A DNA stretch of 64,000 nucleotides, taken from the NCBI GenBank assembly GCA_017645275.1, contig JAGCPH010000046.1, positions 1 to 64,000 of the forward strand, given 5' to 3'. A program made the translations under genes and the position numbers. Origin of the DNA: Bacteroidales bacterium (GTDB taxonomy: Bacteria; Bacteroidota; Bacteroidia; Bacteroidales; F082). The notes below the pieces were generated by a model that did no database searches, was not told where the DNA came from, and saw only the letters and a list, made by a program, of their open reading frames with translations. Of the stretch, positions 24,684 through 34,168 are shown piece by piece. Within the stretch, counting starts at the first letter, position 1. Every line of letters starts with the position of its first letter.

Positions 24684-25996
24684 GACTTATCCAATGCGCA
24701 GTCGAGGATTTTACGGTAAAGTGCTTTCCAGCCGACCCAGCGTTTCTCGTCGCTGAGCGTCTCGTTGTGCCACAAAAGTATGAATGTCCCGTTCACGTTT
24801 TTCACTTCTTGGATGAGTTTGGCGGCTTTCTCGTACGACTCGTCGATGTTGAGGTTGAGGTAGTCGCGCATGGTGCCGTCCATCAGGGCGAACGGGTGTA
24901 TGTTGAGGTTTGTGACGTTGTCGTGTTCAAGGTCGAAGAACTTAAACGTGTCGGCGATGCCGGCGCGGAAGCCTGGTAGTGTGGCGTAACCCATTGAGTA
25001 GTCGTCGGTTATGTCCAAATCCATCAAGATCTGATAGCTCAACGGCAAGCGTAGCCTCAGGAAATGCTGACGGCTGATGGTGATCTCACGGTTGAGCACC
25101 TTCGAGAGGTTGGTGACCTCACTCTTGACCTTTTCTTTGTTGAGATACGATGAGTACGAAGGGTGGATTCCCACTCTTGCATAGTCGCCCAACCGTTTGA
25201 TGAGATTCTGGAAGTTGGTGTTTCTCAATGATATATTTTTGTCGTTGAGGTCGTATTCACCGCAGAGGATGAAATACTTCGGACGCAGATGAAGCTCTTT
25301 CTGCAACTCCAGCTGGTAGTCGAAGGTGTCAAACGGGTCGCATTCGCGTCCGATGATAGAGTTCCAGCGTCTTTTACATTCCTTGAAATCCAAGTTGATG
25401 AGGTCGCGTGCGAATGCCGCAGTAGTCCTGAAGATTCCCTTGTTTTTATAGGACCAAGCAGCATCTACGTCATAGGTCGGAACGAAAGTGAAGGTCCTCT
25501 TTTTCAGCTTCAAATCGGGATAGATGGCGGTTAGAATATTACCGAGTTCGATAGCCCAAATATTGACCAACGGCTTCTCTAACATATTCATTTTCACCAA
25601 GATAGAGTCCTTAGCCTGAAAACGGTCGTGCTTGTCGTTGATGTGCGGCAGATACTCCTCGTAACGTGTCACCAGATAAAACGAGGCCGCAAATATGTCG
25701 AATGGGAATATTGATTTTTCGTTGTAAACGGGGAAAATTGCCCTAACGTCTTTATAATCAATGATTTTGATGTCTTTTTCGGCAATATCGTGCTGGAAAA
25801 GAATGTCGGTGGCCTTCTGGAAAGGCTCGCTCCAAAACTGGTTGTTCCCGTAATGCAATTTTGGTCCGTTAAACGAGGTAAACGTCTCGTTGTCGGTTGT
25901 GAATTTATAAGAAATACCAAGTAACTCTTTGATTATCAAGTCAAAGATATAGTGCAGACGGTTAGTCGTTTTCGGTACTAAAATGAGCATATCCAT
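24680..25996 (-). CDS. Polysaccharide deacetylase-family protein (WalW/DUF7033-like)
   Basis: 438 residues from the ATG at 25996 (25990 is also possible). The N-terminal ~170 residues are an alpha/beta domain typical of the family in Bacteroidales; the rest is a NodB-like fold. TFTFVPTYDVDAAW (~184-197) gives the Asp pair, VGIHPSYSSY (~275-284) the His of the metal site, and LLWHNETLSD a late His. It probably deacetylates or otherwise modifies a cell-envelope glycan. A strong promoter (TTTG 26027-26030, TATCTTTGC 26000-26008) ends three bases before the ATG, so the mRNA should be leaderless. The stop overlaps the FemAB-like start. Confidence 0.82.
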   Translation of the reverse strand: MDMLILVPKTTNRLHYIFDLIIKELLGISYKFTTDNETFTSFNGPKLHYGNNQFWSEPFQKATDILFQHDIAEKDIKIIDYKDVRAIFPVYNEKSIFPFDIFAASFYLVTRYEEYLPHINDKHDRFQAKDSILVKMNMLEKPLVNIWAIELGNILTAIYPDLKLKKRTFTFVPTYDVDAAWSYKNKGIFRTTAAFARDLINLDFKECKRRWNSIIGRECDPFDTFDYQLELQKELHLRPKYFILCGEYDLNDKNISLRNTNFQNLIKRLGDYARVGIHPSYSSYLNKEKVKSEVTNLSKVLNREITISRQHFLRLRLPLSYQILMDLDITDDYSMGYATLPGFRAGIADTFKFFDLEHDNVTNLNIHPFALMDGTMRDYLNLNIDESYEKAAKLIQEVKNVNGTFILLWHNETLSDEKRWVGWKALYRKILDCALDKS

Positions 25997-25999
25997 ACC

Positions 26000-26030
26000 G
26001 CAAAGATACATTTTTTATTTAAAAAACAAA
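26000..26030 (-). promoter_or_regulatory. Promoter for the deacetylase operon, predicting a leaderless mRNA
   Basis: TTTG (26027-26030), an 18-base spacer and TATCTTTGC (26000-26008) on the minus strand fit the Bacteroidetes consensus. Only three bases separate the box from the ATG at 25996, so the transcript would begin at or next to the start codon. Confidence 0.65.
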
Positions 26031-28250
26031 TCAAATTTCAATTTTTTCTTTCAGTCGGATGTCGTCCGACGAGGCTCCCACCATGATTGTGAATTCTCCG
26101 GGCTCGAGTTTTTCGGTCGGGATGGTCAATGTAACATGTTGAGTATCATTCTTTTTGATAAAAACACGTTTGAAACCTTTTAGCAGTTTTTCGGCTGGGG
26201 TGAGGGTGGCGTATTCGTCGCGGAGGTAGAGCTGCACCACCTCGTCACCGTCGTATTCGCCAGTGTTTTTAACGTCGAATGAGACTTCTATCTCGTTGTT
26301 TAATTTATTGATATTCAGATTATTATATTCAAAATTGGTGTAGCTCAATCCGTAGCCGAAGCAGTAGAGTGGCGAGCTCTCGCCTTCGACGTAGTCGTGC
26401 GGCTTGGGCTGTGAGTAATACACTGGAATCTGGCCTGTGTGACGTGGTTGCGATATCGGCAGACGTCCGGCTGGGTTGTATTTTCCGAAGATGACGTCGG
26501 CTATGGCGTTGCCGTCTTGTTCGCCAGGGTAGAAGGCGGTGATGAGTGCGTCGGCGACCTCGCTGGCGGTGTTCTCTAGCATTGGACGACCTTCGATGTA
26601 GATGATTATCAGTGGCTTATGCAGTTTGGCTATCTCTTTGATAAGATCTTCCTGCAGTCCCGACAGCTCGAGTGACTCGCGGTCGAATCCCTCGCCGCAG
26701 TCCATGTCGGAGATGTGGTCGTCGACAATAGCGGCACCTGTCGACTCGTACGATGTCTTGAAGTCGCGGGCCGACGAGCCTCCGACCACCAAGATGGTGA
26801 CATCGGCTGATTTTGCTGTGTTTACAGCGTCTTTGAAATCGGCGTCATGGGTGTCGCGGATGGAACAACCTTTCGAATAAATGATTTTTGTGTCAGGTTT
26901 GGCACGGTTTTTGATGCCTTCAAGTACAGTGACGATGTCGTTGGGATCCTGTGGCGCGGTGTAGTCGCCCAGCTGGTTGTACATGTTGTCGGCGTTTGGC
27001 CCGATGACGGCAATTGAACGTACGTCGCGTGAAATAGGTAAAATACCGTCGTTTTTCAACAAAACCACGGATTCACGTGCTGTCTGTAAAGCAAGGTCGG
27101 CATGCTGTGCCCTTACATCATCGTCGGCAGGAACTTCGAGATAAGGGTTGTCGAACAATCCGATTTCATATTTGAAACGCAGGACGCGGCGCACTGCCTC
27201 GTTGATGTTTTCGATTGGCACCATGCCGTTTTCGACGGCTGTCTTCAGGTATGCGCCGTAGTTGGAGGCTCCGAGGTCGATGTCGACACCCGCGTTGATG
27301 GCTTGGGCGGTCGCAACCAATTGGTTTTCAGCCGTCCTGTGTGTGCTGTGCAATGCCCAGATGCTCCCAAGGTCGGAGAACACTATGCCTTTGAAGCCCC
27401 ATTGCTTGCGCAAAACGTCTTTCAAGAGGTAACTGTTTGATGTACAAGGTACTCCGTCGATGGCGTTGTATGATGTCATGATGCTTTTTGCTCCGTTTTT
27501 CACTGCTATTTCAAAATTCAGCAGATAGTCCGATGCCAAGGTGTTTGGTCCCGTCTGTGAGGCGGCGCCGTTGTGCCCGCCTTCGGGTATGCCGTACGCC
27601 GCAAAGTGTTTCACCGTGGCTCCCAGATGATTCTGCATGCCTCGGACGACGGCGCCGCCCAGTGTCCCCGAGAGATATGGATCCTCGCCGAAGGTCTCCT
27701 CAACCCTCGACCAGCGCGGGTCACGGGCGATGTCGATGACCGGACCAAACCCGAATTTAGCGCCTCTGGCGGCAGCTTCCTCACCGATGGCGTTACCTAT
27801 ATTATATAGTAGCTCCTCATCCCATGTCGACGCCATGCCCAAACCTGTCGGATACACCGTGGCACCTACAGCCATCAGCCCGTGCGGACACTCCTCGGCG
27901 AAATAAATCGGGATACCGAGACGTGTGTTTTCTACAGCATAACGCTGCATCTCATTGAAAATCAATACTGATCTTCGAGCGTCAGGACCCGTCTCCAAAG
28001 TCTTCTGCGACCAAGGGTCGGCACGCAAAACTGCCCAGAAACCGCCTACAGGCAAAGTGTCGATGAGCGTTTTGTAATCCTCGTTTTCGTAAAGATTGAA
28101 GCCGATGGGACAACAAAGCTGCCCAACTTTTTCATCTAACGTCATCTGACTCAATAAGTTATCGACTTTTATATCAATGGCGTCCCGTTTTGGCGACGAG
28201 CACGAAGCCATGATCATCAACAATAATACTATGTAAATCTTCGTTTTCAT
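26031..28250 (-). CDS. Glycoside hydrolase family 3 beta-glucosidase lipoprotein
   Basis: 739 residues. The lipoprotein signal has MASC (Cys17), so the enzyme is envelope-anchored. Domains in order are the GH3 TIM barrel (with GFGPVIDIARDPRWSR and VKHFAAYG at 213-220), nucleophile Asp293 in IVFSDLGSIWAL, the GH3 C-terminal sandwich with TTKMVTS-region acid/base surroundings (SESTGAAIVDDHISDMDCGEGFDRESLEL, where the Glu-rich loop lies), and a fibronectin-III-like end. It removes beta-linked glucose or a related sugar from oligosaccharides. No SusC/D pair is adjacent, so it is a stand-alone enzyme rather than part of a visible utilisation locus. Confidence 0.93.
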   Translation of the reverse strand: MKTKIYIVLLLMIMASCSSPKRDAIDIKVDNLLSQMTLDEKVGQLCCPIGFNLYENEDYKTLIDTLPVGGFWAVLRADPWSQKTLETGPDARRSVLIFNEMQRYAVENTRLGIPIYFAEECPHGLMAVGATVYPTGLGMASTWDEELLYNIGNAIGEEAAARGAKFGFGPVIDIARDPRWSRVEETFGEDPYLSGTLGGAVVRGMQNHLGATVKHFAAYGIPEGGHNGAASQTGPNTLASDYLLNFEIAVKNGAKSIMTSYNAIDGVPCTSNSYLLKDVLRKQWGFKGIVFSDLGSIWALHSTHRTAENQLVATAQAINAGVDIDLGASNYGAYLKTAVENGMVPIENINEAVRRVLRFKYEIGLFDNPYLEVPADDDVRAQHADLALQTARESVVLLKNDGILPISRDVRSIAVIGPNADNMYNQLGDYTAPQDPNDIVTVLEGIKNRAKPDTKIIYSKGCSIRDTHDADFKDAVNTAKSADVTILVVGGSSARDFKTSYESTGAAIVDDHISDMDCGEGFDRESLELSGLQEDLIKEIAKLHKPLIIIYIEGRPMLENTASEVADALITAFYPGEQDGNAIADVIFGKYNPAGRLPISQPRHTGQIPVYYSQPKPHDYVEGESSPLYCFGYGLSYTNFEYNNLNINKLNNEIEVSFDVKNTGEYDGDEVVQLYLRDEYATLTPAEKLLKGFKRVFIKKNDTQHVTLTIPTEKLEPGEFTIMVGASSDDIRLKEKIEI

Positions 28251-28253
28251 ACT

Positions 28254-28262
28254 ACAAAATTA
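28254..28262 (-). promoter_or_regulatory. -7 box of the GH3 gene, three bases before its ATG
   Basis: TAATTTTGT on the minus strand ends three bases before the start at 28250, the same spacing as for the deacetylase and murF-alr genes. This again predicts a leaderless message; the last base departs from the consensus TAnnTTTGC. Confidence 0.45.
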
Positions 28263-28325
28263 CAAATAAATCAGTTAGCAATGTTATTTTTTTGAAAAAA
28301 AAGCACCTATTTAATAAAAAAAGTG

Positions 28326-28334
28326 TACCTTTGC
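28326..28334 (+). promoter_or_regulatory. -7 box of the C25 peptidase gene
   Basis: TACCTTTGC lies 35 bases before the ATG at 28370. The leader between is A-rich, as is usual for Bacteroidetes genes that lack a Shine-Dalgarno site. Confidence 0.6.
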
Positions 28335-28369
28335 ACGCTTTATAGATTAATCATTAAAAAAAGAATAAA

Positions 28370-31300
28370 ATGAGAAAACTTACATTTTTACTTGTTCTGT
28401 CGATGATGGGTCTGATGATGACGGCTCAGACGATAGAGATGACTTATCACTTTGATAATCCGCAGGTTACGATGCTTCGCGGCTATCAGCAAATCGGTTT
28501 TGAAGGTTGTATGCAGACCGCTTTGGCCGGTAATCCTTCATTGCCATATCAGGCTGTCAGCTTGATGCTGCCACAAGGCACAGAGGCTGAGTCAATCAGT
28601 GTTGAGCTCTCTGATTTTCAAGAGATTGAAGGCAATGTAAACCTCTTCCCATATCAGCCTTCAAGAATCACAGGCGACAATGAAAAGAGAGATTTGGTGG
28701 TAAACGAGGCTGTTTATGCATCGAAAAGCGTGTATCCTGCTGAAAATCATGGAGTTGTGATAACTCAATACAAAAATGGATATGGCTTTGCCTTGGCATC
28801 ATTCACCCCAGTGCAATATATCCCATCGGAAGGAAAGGTTATGTATGCTAAAACCGCTAAAGTGCGTGTAAATACTAAGGCTTCGAGAGAAGACTACAGC
28901 GCTATGCTTTGGGGTACTCAGGAAGTGAAAAACATGGTGAAACGCCTCGCTCAGAACCCTGAGATGGTTGAAACATACCAGACCAGAGGCCGCGAGGTGA
29001 CCGCTTACGACCTGCTTATCATCACTACAGCAGAGTATGTGGATGCTTACAGTGAGTATCGCGAGTATTACAACTCCATAGGAATGCGTAACAGAATCGT
29101 CCCTGTATCAGATATTTACGCTACGATGACAGGTATAGACAACCAAGATAAGATCCGTAACTACATCATCCAGGAATACCAGAACAACGGTATCGCCATG
29201 GTGGTGTTGGGCGGCGACGTCGACCTCGTGCCTTACCGCGGTTTCTACTGCTATGTGACCTCAGGCGGCGGCGACAAGGAAAGCAACAATCTGCCGGCAG
29301 ACCTTTATTATGCTGGTCTTGACGGCACATGGAACGACAACGGAAACAACCGTTGGGGTGAGCCAGGCGAGGACGACCTCTATCCTGAAATCGGCATCAG
29401 CCGTATGTCATTTAACAACGCCACCGACCTTCAGAATATGATTCATAAAACCCTGTCGTATCAGCAGACACCGGTGCTCGGCGAGTTCCAGAAGGTGATT
29501 TTGGCAGGTGAGCATCTCTATGATAACCCGACCTCAAACGGCTCTGACTATCTCGAGCTCCTTATCGGACTACATGATGACAATGGATACACAACTCTCG
29601 GATATCCAGAGACTTACGACTTCACAAAGCTTTATGAGGAAGAAGGTAACTGGAGTGGTTCGTTGCTGAAACAGGCTATCAACGCGGGTACAAGCTACGT
29701 GCACCACGACGGTCACGCCAACACAAGTTATGTGGCAGGCTGGTATAGCGTCTCTAACAGCGATTTCTCTGGCGCCAACGGTATCGACCACAACTACACG
29801 TTCTTCCATACACAAGGCTGTGACTGTGGCGCTTTCGATGAAGATTGTATCCTTGAGAAGATGGTGAAAATTCAGAATTTTGCTGTGGCCGTCATCGGAA
29901 ACTCACGTTACGGCTGGTTTAACGAAGGTCAGACCGAGGGTCCTGGCGCACACCTTGAAAGAGAGATGACAAGCGCACAGTGGGCCGACCGTGTGGGATG
30001 GCTCAGCGTGGCTCATGCCATCGGTAAATGCGAGACAGCACCATGGGTGACAGCTCCTGGACAGTGGGAGGAAGGCGCACTCCGCTGGAACTTCTACGAC
30101 ATGAACGTCCTTGGCGATGGCGCAGTCAACGTGTGGCTCGACGAGCCTATGACAGCCAATGTCGAGGTTCCATCACAGGTCATCATCGGCACTCAGTTAG
30201 TTACGGCTACTATAACCGATAATAACGGCAACCCGTTGAAGAACTATCGCTGCCTTATCTACATGGACGATGAAGTCATCGCAATGGGCAGCACCGACGA
30301 GGACGGCGTGGCTGAGATAGAGATTGAAGGCGGCTTGCAGGCTGTCGGCACCATGATAATGAAGGTTTCTGGCGTCAACTCTTATCCACAGGATATCGAG
30401 ATTATGGCAGTGCCAAGCAACACCCCATACGTGGTCTATGAGAGCTATGCTTTGAATGGCGGCTCACAGATGGAGTTTGACGGAAGCTACAGCTTCAACA
30501 TGACATTGGCTAACGTCGGTAGTGTCGACGCAAGCAATGTGACAGCTACGATAACATGCGACAGTGAATATGTCACATTCAATGAGACTACTGTAAATGT
30601 CGGCAATGTGTCGGGCAATCAGAGTGTTACACTCGACAATGCCTTTGGTTTTATAGTCAGCGACGAGGTGCCGAATAACACACTTGTACGTTTCGACATC
30701 ACATGCACCGACGGCACCGAGACTTGGGAGAGTCACTTCAATGCAAGAGTGTATGCTCCAGAGTTTGAGATGGTTAGCGCGGTTTTGGAAACATCGACTG
30801 GTATGGCATTGAATCCTGGCGACAGTGGAACAGTGCATTTTACATTGAAAAACAATGGCGGTGCAGCAGCGCCTTCAGCTGTTTTTACGGTGTTCAACTC
30901 ACATTCGGTTATCACCATCAACACAACAGAATGGCATTATGGCGCTATCGCCTCTGGGGAGGAATTTACAGCCGACATGACATTCACTTTAGGCGATGAT
31001 GCGATTGTTGGAGCTATGTATGAGTTGCCTTACGCCGCTTATTATGGAAATTATGTCTTGAGCGACTCATATTACATCCAGGTCGGACAGTCGATGGAAG
31101 GCTTCGAGACCGGTGACCTGAGCGCTTTCGACTGGCATTATCCAAGCATTATCTACGCTTGGGAGGTCACGACACAGAACCCTTATGAAGGACAGTATTG
31201 CGCAAAGTCAACAAGCATTTCAGACGGCGAGACATCTATGCTTTACATCAGCGTGGAGGTCGAACAAGAAAGCACTATGAGTTTCTATTATAAAGTTTCA

Positions 31301-31753
31301 TCAGAAAGCAATTATGACAAATTACACTTCAAGATTGACGGTAATGAGAGAAACAACTGGTCGGGCGAAATTGCATGGGCTCAGGCTTCTTATGTCTTGA
31401 CTCCTGGCACCCACGAACTCAGATGGGAATATACAAAGGACAACTCGGTGTCGAGCGGTCAGGACTGCGCCTGGATCGACAATGTGGTGTTCCCTGCTTC
31501 TACAATCATTACTGGAGTATACGAAGTCATTGAAAAACAGGATGTTATGGTTTATCCTAACCCTGCTAACAACGTGTTGAACATCGACCTTGGCGAAGCA
31601 CAGTCGGAGGTTATTGTTTACAACAGCCTTGGCCAAATGGTGAAACGTGTTGAAATGGCCTCAGGTACGGTGCAGGTCAACGTTGAAGACCTCAACGCAG
31701 GCGTTTACTTCGTAAAAGCTAATGGAAACGTGGTGAAGGTGATTAAGAAATAA
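28370..31753 (+). CDS. C25 (gingipain-like) cysteine peptidase secreted by T9SS
   Basis: 1127 residues. Order: signal peptide (to MMTAQ, ~20); a pro-domain-like beta region (~21-205); the C25 catalytic domain (~211-615) with DLLIITTAEY, VVLGGDVDLVPYR, and the catalytic pair His449 (YVHHDGHANTS) and Cys484 (HTQGCDCGAF, matching the C-x-x-G-x-F of gingipains); Ig-like and CARDB-like domains (~630-900); a jelly-roll/MAM-like domain (~910-1045, SMEGFETGDLSAFDW); and a T9SS tail (VYPNPANNVLNIDL, VIVYNSLGQMV, AGVYFVKANG). It should degrade extracellular protein. The inner pair CDC is unusual. It follows GH3 divergently; a palindrome lies 20 bases after its stop. Confidence 0.9.
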   Translation: MRKLTFLLVLSMMGLMMTAQTIEMTYHFDNPQVTMLRGYQQIGFEGCMQTALAGNPSLPYQAVSLMLPQGTEAESISVELSDFQEIEGNVNLFPYQPSRITGDNEKRDLVVNEAVYASKSVYPAENHGVVITQYKNGYGFALASFTPVQYIPSEGKVMYAKTAKVRVNTKASREDYSAMLWGTQEVKNMVKRLAQNPEMVETYQTRGREVTAYDLLIITTAEYVDAYSEYREYYNSIGMRNRIVPVSDIYATMTGIDNQDKIRNYIIQEYQNNGIAMVVLGGDVDLVPYRGFYCYVTSGGGDKESNNLPADLYYAGLDGTWNDNGNNRWGEPGEDDLYPEIGISRMSFNNATDLQNMIHKTLSYQQTPVLGEFQKVILAGEHLYDNPTSNGSDYLELLIGLHDDNGYTTLGYPETYDFTKLYEEEGNWSGSLLKQAINAGTSYVHHDGHANTSYVAGWYSVSNSDFSGANGIDHNYTFFHTQGCDCGAFDEDCILEKMVKIQNFAVAVIGNSRYGWFNEGQTEGPGAHLEREMTSAQWADRVGWLSVAHAIGKCETAPWVTAPGQWEEGALRWNFYDMNVLGDGAVNVWLDEPMTANVEVPSQVIIGTQLVTATITDNNGNPLKNYRCLIYMDDEVIAMGSTDEDGVAEIEIEGGLQAVGTMIMKVSGVNSYPQDIEIMAVPSNTPYVVYESYALNGGSQMEFDGSYSFNMTLANVGSVDASNVTATITCDSEYVTFNETTVNVGNVSGNQSVTLDNAFGFIVSDEVPNNTLVRFDITCTDGTETWESHFNARVYAPEFEMVSAVLETSTGMALNPGDSGTVHFTLKNNGGAAAPSAVFTVFNSHSVITINTTEWHYGAIASGEEFTADMTFTLGDDAIVGAMYELPYAAYYGNYVLSDSYYIQVGQSMEGFETGDLSAFDWHYPSIIYAWEVTTQNPYEGQYCAKSTSISDGETSMLYISVEVEQESTMSFYYKVSSESNYDKLHFKIDGNERNNWSGEIAWAQASYVLTPGTHELRWEYTKDNSVSSGQDCAWIDNVVFPASTIITGVYEVIEKQDVMVYPNPANNVLNIDLGEAQSEVIVYNSLGQMVKRVEMASGTVQVNVEDLNAGVYFVKANGNVVKVIKK

Positions 31754-31773
31754 TGATTTCTGAAATATCTGAA

Positions 31774-31805
31774 ATGTAGAGATGTACGGCCGTGCATCTC
31801 TACAT
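31774..31805. repeat. GAGATGYACGG palindrome after the C25 gene
   Basis: A 32-base near-perfect palindrome (one G-T wobble) with the ACGGCCGT centre of the GAGACGCACGG family, followed by a T-run on the plus strand. It lies between the convergent C25 and pssA genes and may act as a bidirectional terminator. Confidence 0.75.
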
Positions 31806-31822
31806 TTTTATTTACCTCTGAA

Positions 31823-32503
31823 TCATTCTCCTCTATAGCAGATAACCGAAAGCAAAATATAGAACAGAAACACGAAAGGTAATGCCGCTAACTTCATGAT
31901 TATCACTGCAATAATAGCGAAGATGACCACAAAATAACGAAGGACGTTGTCTTTGAACCTAAGGTTTTTGATTTTAAAAGAGAAAAACGGCACTTCGCTG
32001 ATCATGAGCCAGCTGAAGATGGCGACCATGGCAAGCAGCAAGTACGGATTCATTTCCATTGTGAAGAACGGCAATGAGGCGATAAACAAGCCCACAGCAG
32101 GCACTGGAAGCCCGATGAAATTGTGGCTCTGGCGCGTGTCGATGTTGAACTTAGCAAGCCTGACAGCTGCGAATGCCGCCAAAATGAAACCAAGCATAGG
32201 GAAGAGGTTGACGTCGTGAACCCACCAGCCTATGCCGCTCTTGCTAAGGAACCATGCCACGATGAATGACGGCGCCACACCAAATGACACCACATCCGAC
32301 AATGAGTCCAACTCACCACCGATAGGTGACTTGGCATCGAGGGTGCGAGCCGCAAAACCGTCTAGGAAATCGAAGATGGCGGCGATAAATATCATCGCGG
32401 AAGCCCATAAAAGATGGTTGTTGCAAGTGAAAAGTATTGACACACAGCCACTTAAAAGGTTGCAGCATGTGATGGTGTTCGGGATATGTTTTCTGATTGA
32501 CAT
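31823..32503 (-). CDS. pssA: CDP-diacylglycerol-serine O-phosphatidyltransferase
   Basis: 226 residues from the ATG at 32503; longer readings run into the tolC promoter region. It makes phosphatidylserine from CDP-diacylglycerol and serine, the route to phosphatidylethanolamine. The CDP-alcohol phosphotransferase motif D-G-x2-A-R-x8-G-x3-D-x3-D is complete, from DGFAART through SPIGGELDSLSD at ~44-66. Seven or so membrane helices follow. It has its own -7 box (32519-32527), divergent from the efflux operon. Confidence 0.94.
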   Translation of the reverse strand: MSIRKHIPNTITCCNLLSGCVSILFTCNNHLLWASAMIFIAAIFDFLDGFAARTLDAKSPIGGELDSLSDVVSFGVAPSFIVAWFLSKSGIGWWVHDVNLFPMLGFILAAFAAVRLAKFNIDTRQSHNFIGLPVPAVGLFIASLPFFTMEMNPYLLLAMVAIFSWLMISEVPFFSFKIKNLRFKDNVLRYFVVIFAIIAVIIMKLAALPFVFLFYILLSVICYRGE

Positions 32504-32518
32504 GGCCGTTAAATTTTT

Positions 32519-32574
32519 GCAAAAATAATAATTAATTTTTAAGTACAATAAATCAATATATTTTTTAATTTTGC
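32519..32574. promoter_or_regulatory. Divergent promoters for pssA (minus) and the tolC operon (plus)
   Basis: TATTTTTGC on the minus strand (32519-32527) lies 16 bases before the pssA ATG. TAATTTTGC on the plus strand (32566-32574) lies 26 bases before the tolC-like ATG. The A/T-rich spacer shows no palindromic operator. Confidence 0.6.
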
Positions 32575-32600
32575 AACCCCAAAATAACTGGTAAAAAATC

Positions 32601-34109
32601 ATGAAGACAAAAACTTTGAAACTGGCGGTTTTGCTGGCGGTTTGCCTGGTATCGATCAATGTGGTCGCACAGCAGACACTATCATTACAGAACTGTCGTG
32701 ACATGGCTCTTGAAAACAACAATAACATCAAGATCCATGAGGAAAAGGTGAAAATGGCCGATTACGACAAAAAAATCGCGTTTTCGAACTACCTGCCGAA
32801 GATTTCAGCAGAGGGCTCCTACATGTATAACGAGAAGGCGATCCAACTGTTGAGCGACGACAAGATCAACGCTATCAACACCATGGGCTCGGCTATTCAA
32901 GGTGATATCAACGGTCACATCGACCCTATCATCCAGTCGCTGATGGAGAACCCTTATATGTCATATATCATCACCCACAGTGAGACAATCCAAAACCTTA
33001 TCAACAACATGCACCACATTGGGGTACTTGAGGCTCTCGACGCAATCGGACAGGAGATTACCAAGGAATTTTACCTCGACACACACAACGTGTACGCTGG
33101 TATGATAACGGTGCAGGAGCCTGTTTACGCTGGTGGTAAGATTCGCGCCTACAACAAGATGGCACGCTACGCACAGGATCTCGCCCAGATGCAGCTCACC
33201 ACCGAACAACAGGAGGTGATTGTCGCCACCGACAAGGCCTACTGGCAGATCGTATCGCTGGCAAACAAAGAGAAACTCACCGAAAACTACGTTGAGCTGC
33301 TTCGCACCATGTCTGACAACGTGGAGAAGCTCGTGGCTGAGGGTATGGCAACCAACGCCGACAAACTCTCGGTTAAGGTGAAACTCAATGATGGCGAGCT
33401 CACACTGATAAAGGTGAAAAACGGTCTCGCACTCTCCAAGATGCTGCTCTGCCAGAGTATAGGCCTACCTCTCGACAGCGAGATAACGCTTGAAGACGAG
33501 GAACTTGACGATGTGGTCGTGCCCACATACGAAAACGAATACACCGAAGAATACATCATGGACAACCGTCCGGAGCTGCAGAGCCTGAAACTCGCTACAC
33601 AGATCTACGACAAGAAGGTGAACATCGCCCGTTCCGATTTCTTGCCGACGGTGGCTGTCTTCGGAAATTATATCGTGACCAACCCTTCGTGTTTCAACGG
33701 CTTCGAGAACAAGTTCCGCGGCATGTACAATGTGGGTGTTGTCGCTAAGGTGCCGCTGTTCCACTTCGGCGAAGGCTACAACAAAGTCCAAAAGGCAAAG
33801 TCGGAGGCCACAATCTACAAGTTGCAGCTCGAAGACACCAAAGAACTGGTGATGCTTCAGGTGAGCCAGTATGAGAAACAGATAAAAGAGGCCGAACAAC
33901 GTCTGCAGATGACCACCGAGAAGATGTCGGATGCAGAGGAAAACCTGCGCATGGCGACGGTCGGCTTCAATGAGGGAATGATTCCTTCATCGACACTCGA
34001 AGCGGCCCAGACATCGTGGATTCAGGCACATTCGGAGTACATCGACGCAAAAATCGATGTCATCATGGCAAATACATATCTTAAAAAAGCAGTTGGAAAC
34101 TTGCAATAG
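32601..34109 (+). CDS. TolC-family outer-membrane efflux channel
   Basis: 502 residues with a signal peptide ending VVAQ (~24). Two outer-membrane efflux repeats follow, rich in coiled-coil helices: LQNCRDMALENNNNIKIHEEKV near 29-50 starts the first, and ELQSLKLATQIYDKKVNIARSDFLPTVAVFG near 327 the second, with PLFHFGEGYNKV and the late FNEGMIPSSTLEAAQT typical of TolC proteins. An extra segment at ~85-155 (repeated MENPYMSYI, HHIGVLEALDAIG) is longer than in most homologues. It is the first gene of an export operon with the HlyD and two permease genes. Confidence 0.93.
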   Translation: MKTKTLKLAVLLAVCLVSINVVAQQTLSLQNCRDMALENNNNIKIHEEKVKMADYDKKIAFSNYLPKISAEGSYMYNEKAIQLLSDDKINAINTMGSAIQGDINGHIDPIIQSLMENPYMSYIITHSETIQNLINNMHHIGVLEALDAIGQEITKEFYLDTHNVYAGMITVQEPVYAGGKIRAYNKMARYAQDLAQMQLTTEQQEVIVATDKAYWQIVSLANKEKLTENYVELLRTMSDNVEKLVAEGMATNADKLSVKVKLNDGELTLIKVKNGLALSKMLLCQSIGLPLDSEITLEDEELDDVVVPTYENEYTEEYIMDNRPELQSLKLATQIYDKKVNIARSDFLPTVAVFGNYIVTNPSCFNGFENKFRGMYNVGVVAKVPLFHFGEGYNKVQKAKSEATIYKLQLEDTKELVMLQVSQYEKQIKEAEQRLQMTTEKMSDAEENLRMATVGFNEGMIPSSTLEAAQTSWIQAHSEYIDAKIDVIMANTYLKKAVGNLQ

Positions 34110-34163
34110 TTTAGAGTTTAAAGTCAGTTTATAAGTTTTGAAGTTTAAAGTATTAAGTTTATA
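34110..34163. repeat. Heptamer array (AGTTTAA type) after the tolC-family stop
   Basis: About seven AGTTTAA-like heptamers begin at the base after the stop codon (34107-34109) and end six bases before the HlyD start. They are in direct orientation, unlike the inverted arrays at 13675 and 52122. Confidence 0.75.
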
Positions 34164-34168
34164 AAATT

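Noticed and set aside
26031..31753. GH3 plus TonB receptor considered as a polysaccharide utilisation locus
   Set aside because: No SusC/SusD pair, no other glycan enzymes and no hybrid two-component sensor are adjacent; the TonB receptor is 27 kb away.
32504..32731. A 76-residue N-terminal extension of pssA
   Set aside because: It overlaps the tolC promoter and start on the other strand, and the extension has no CDP-alcohol transferase similarity.
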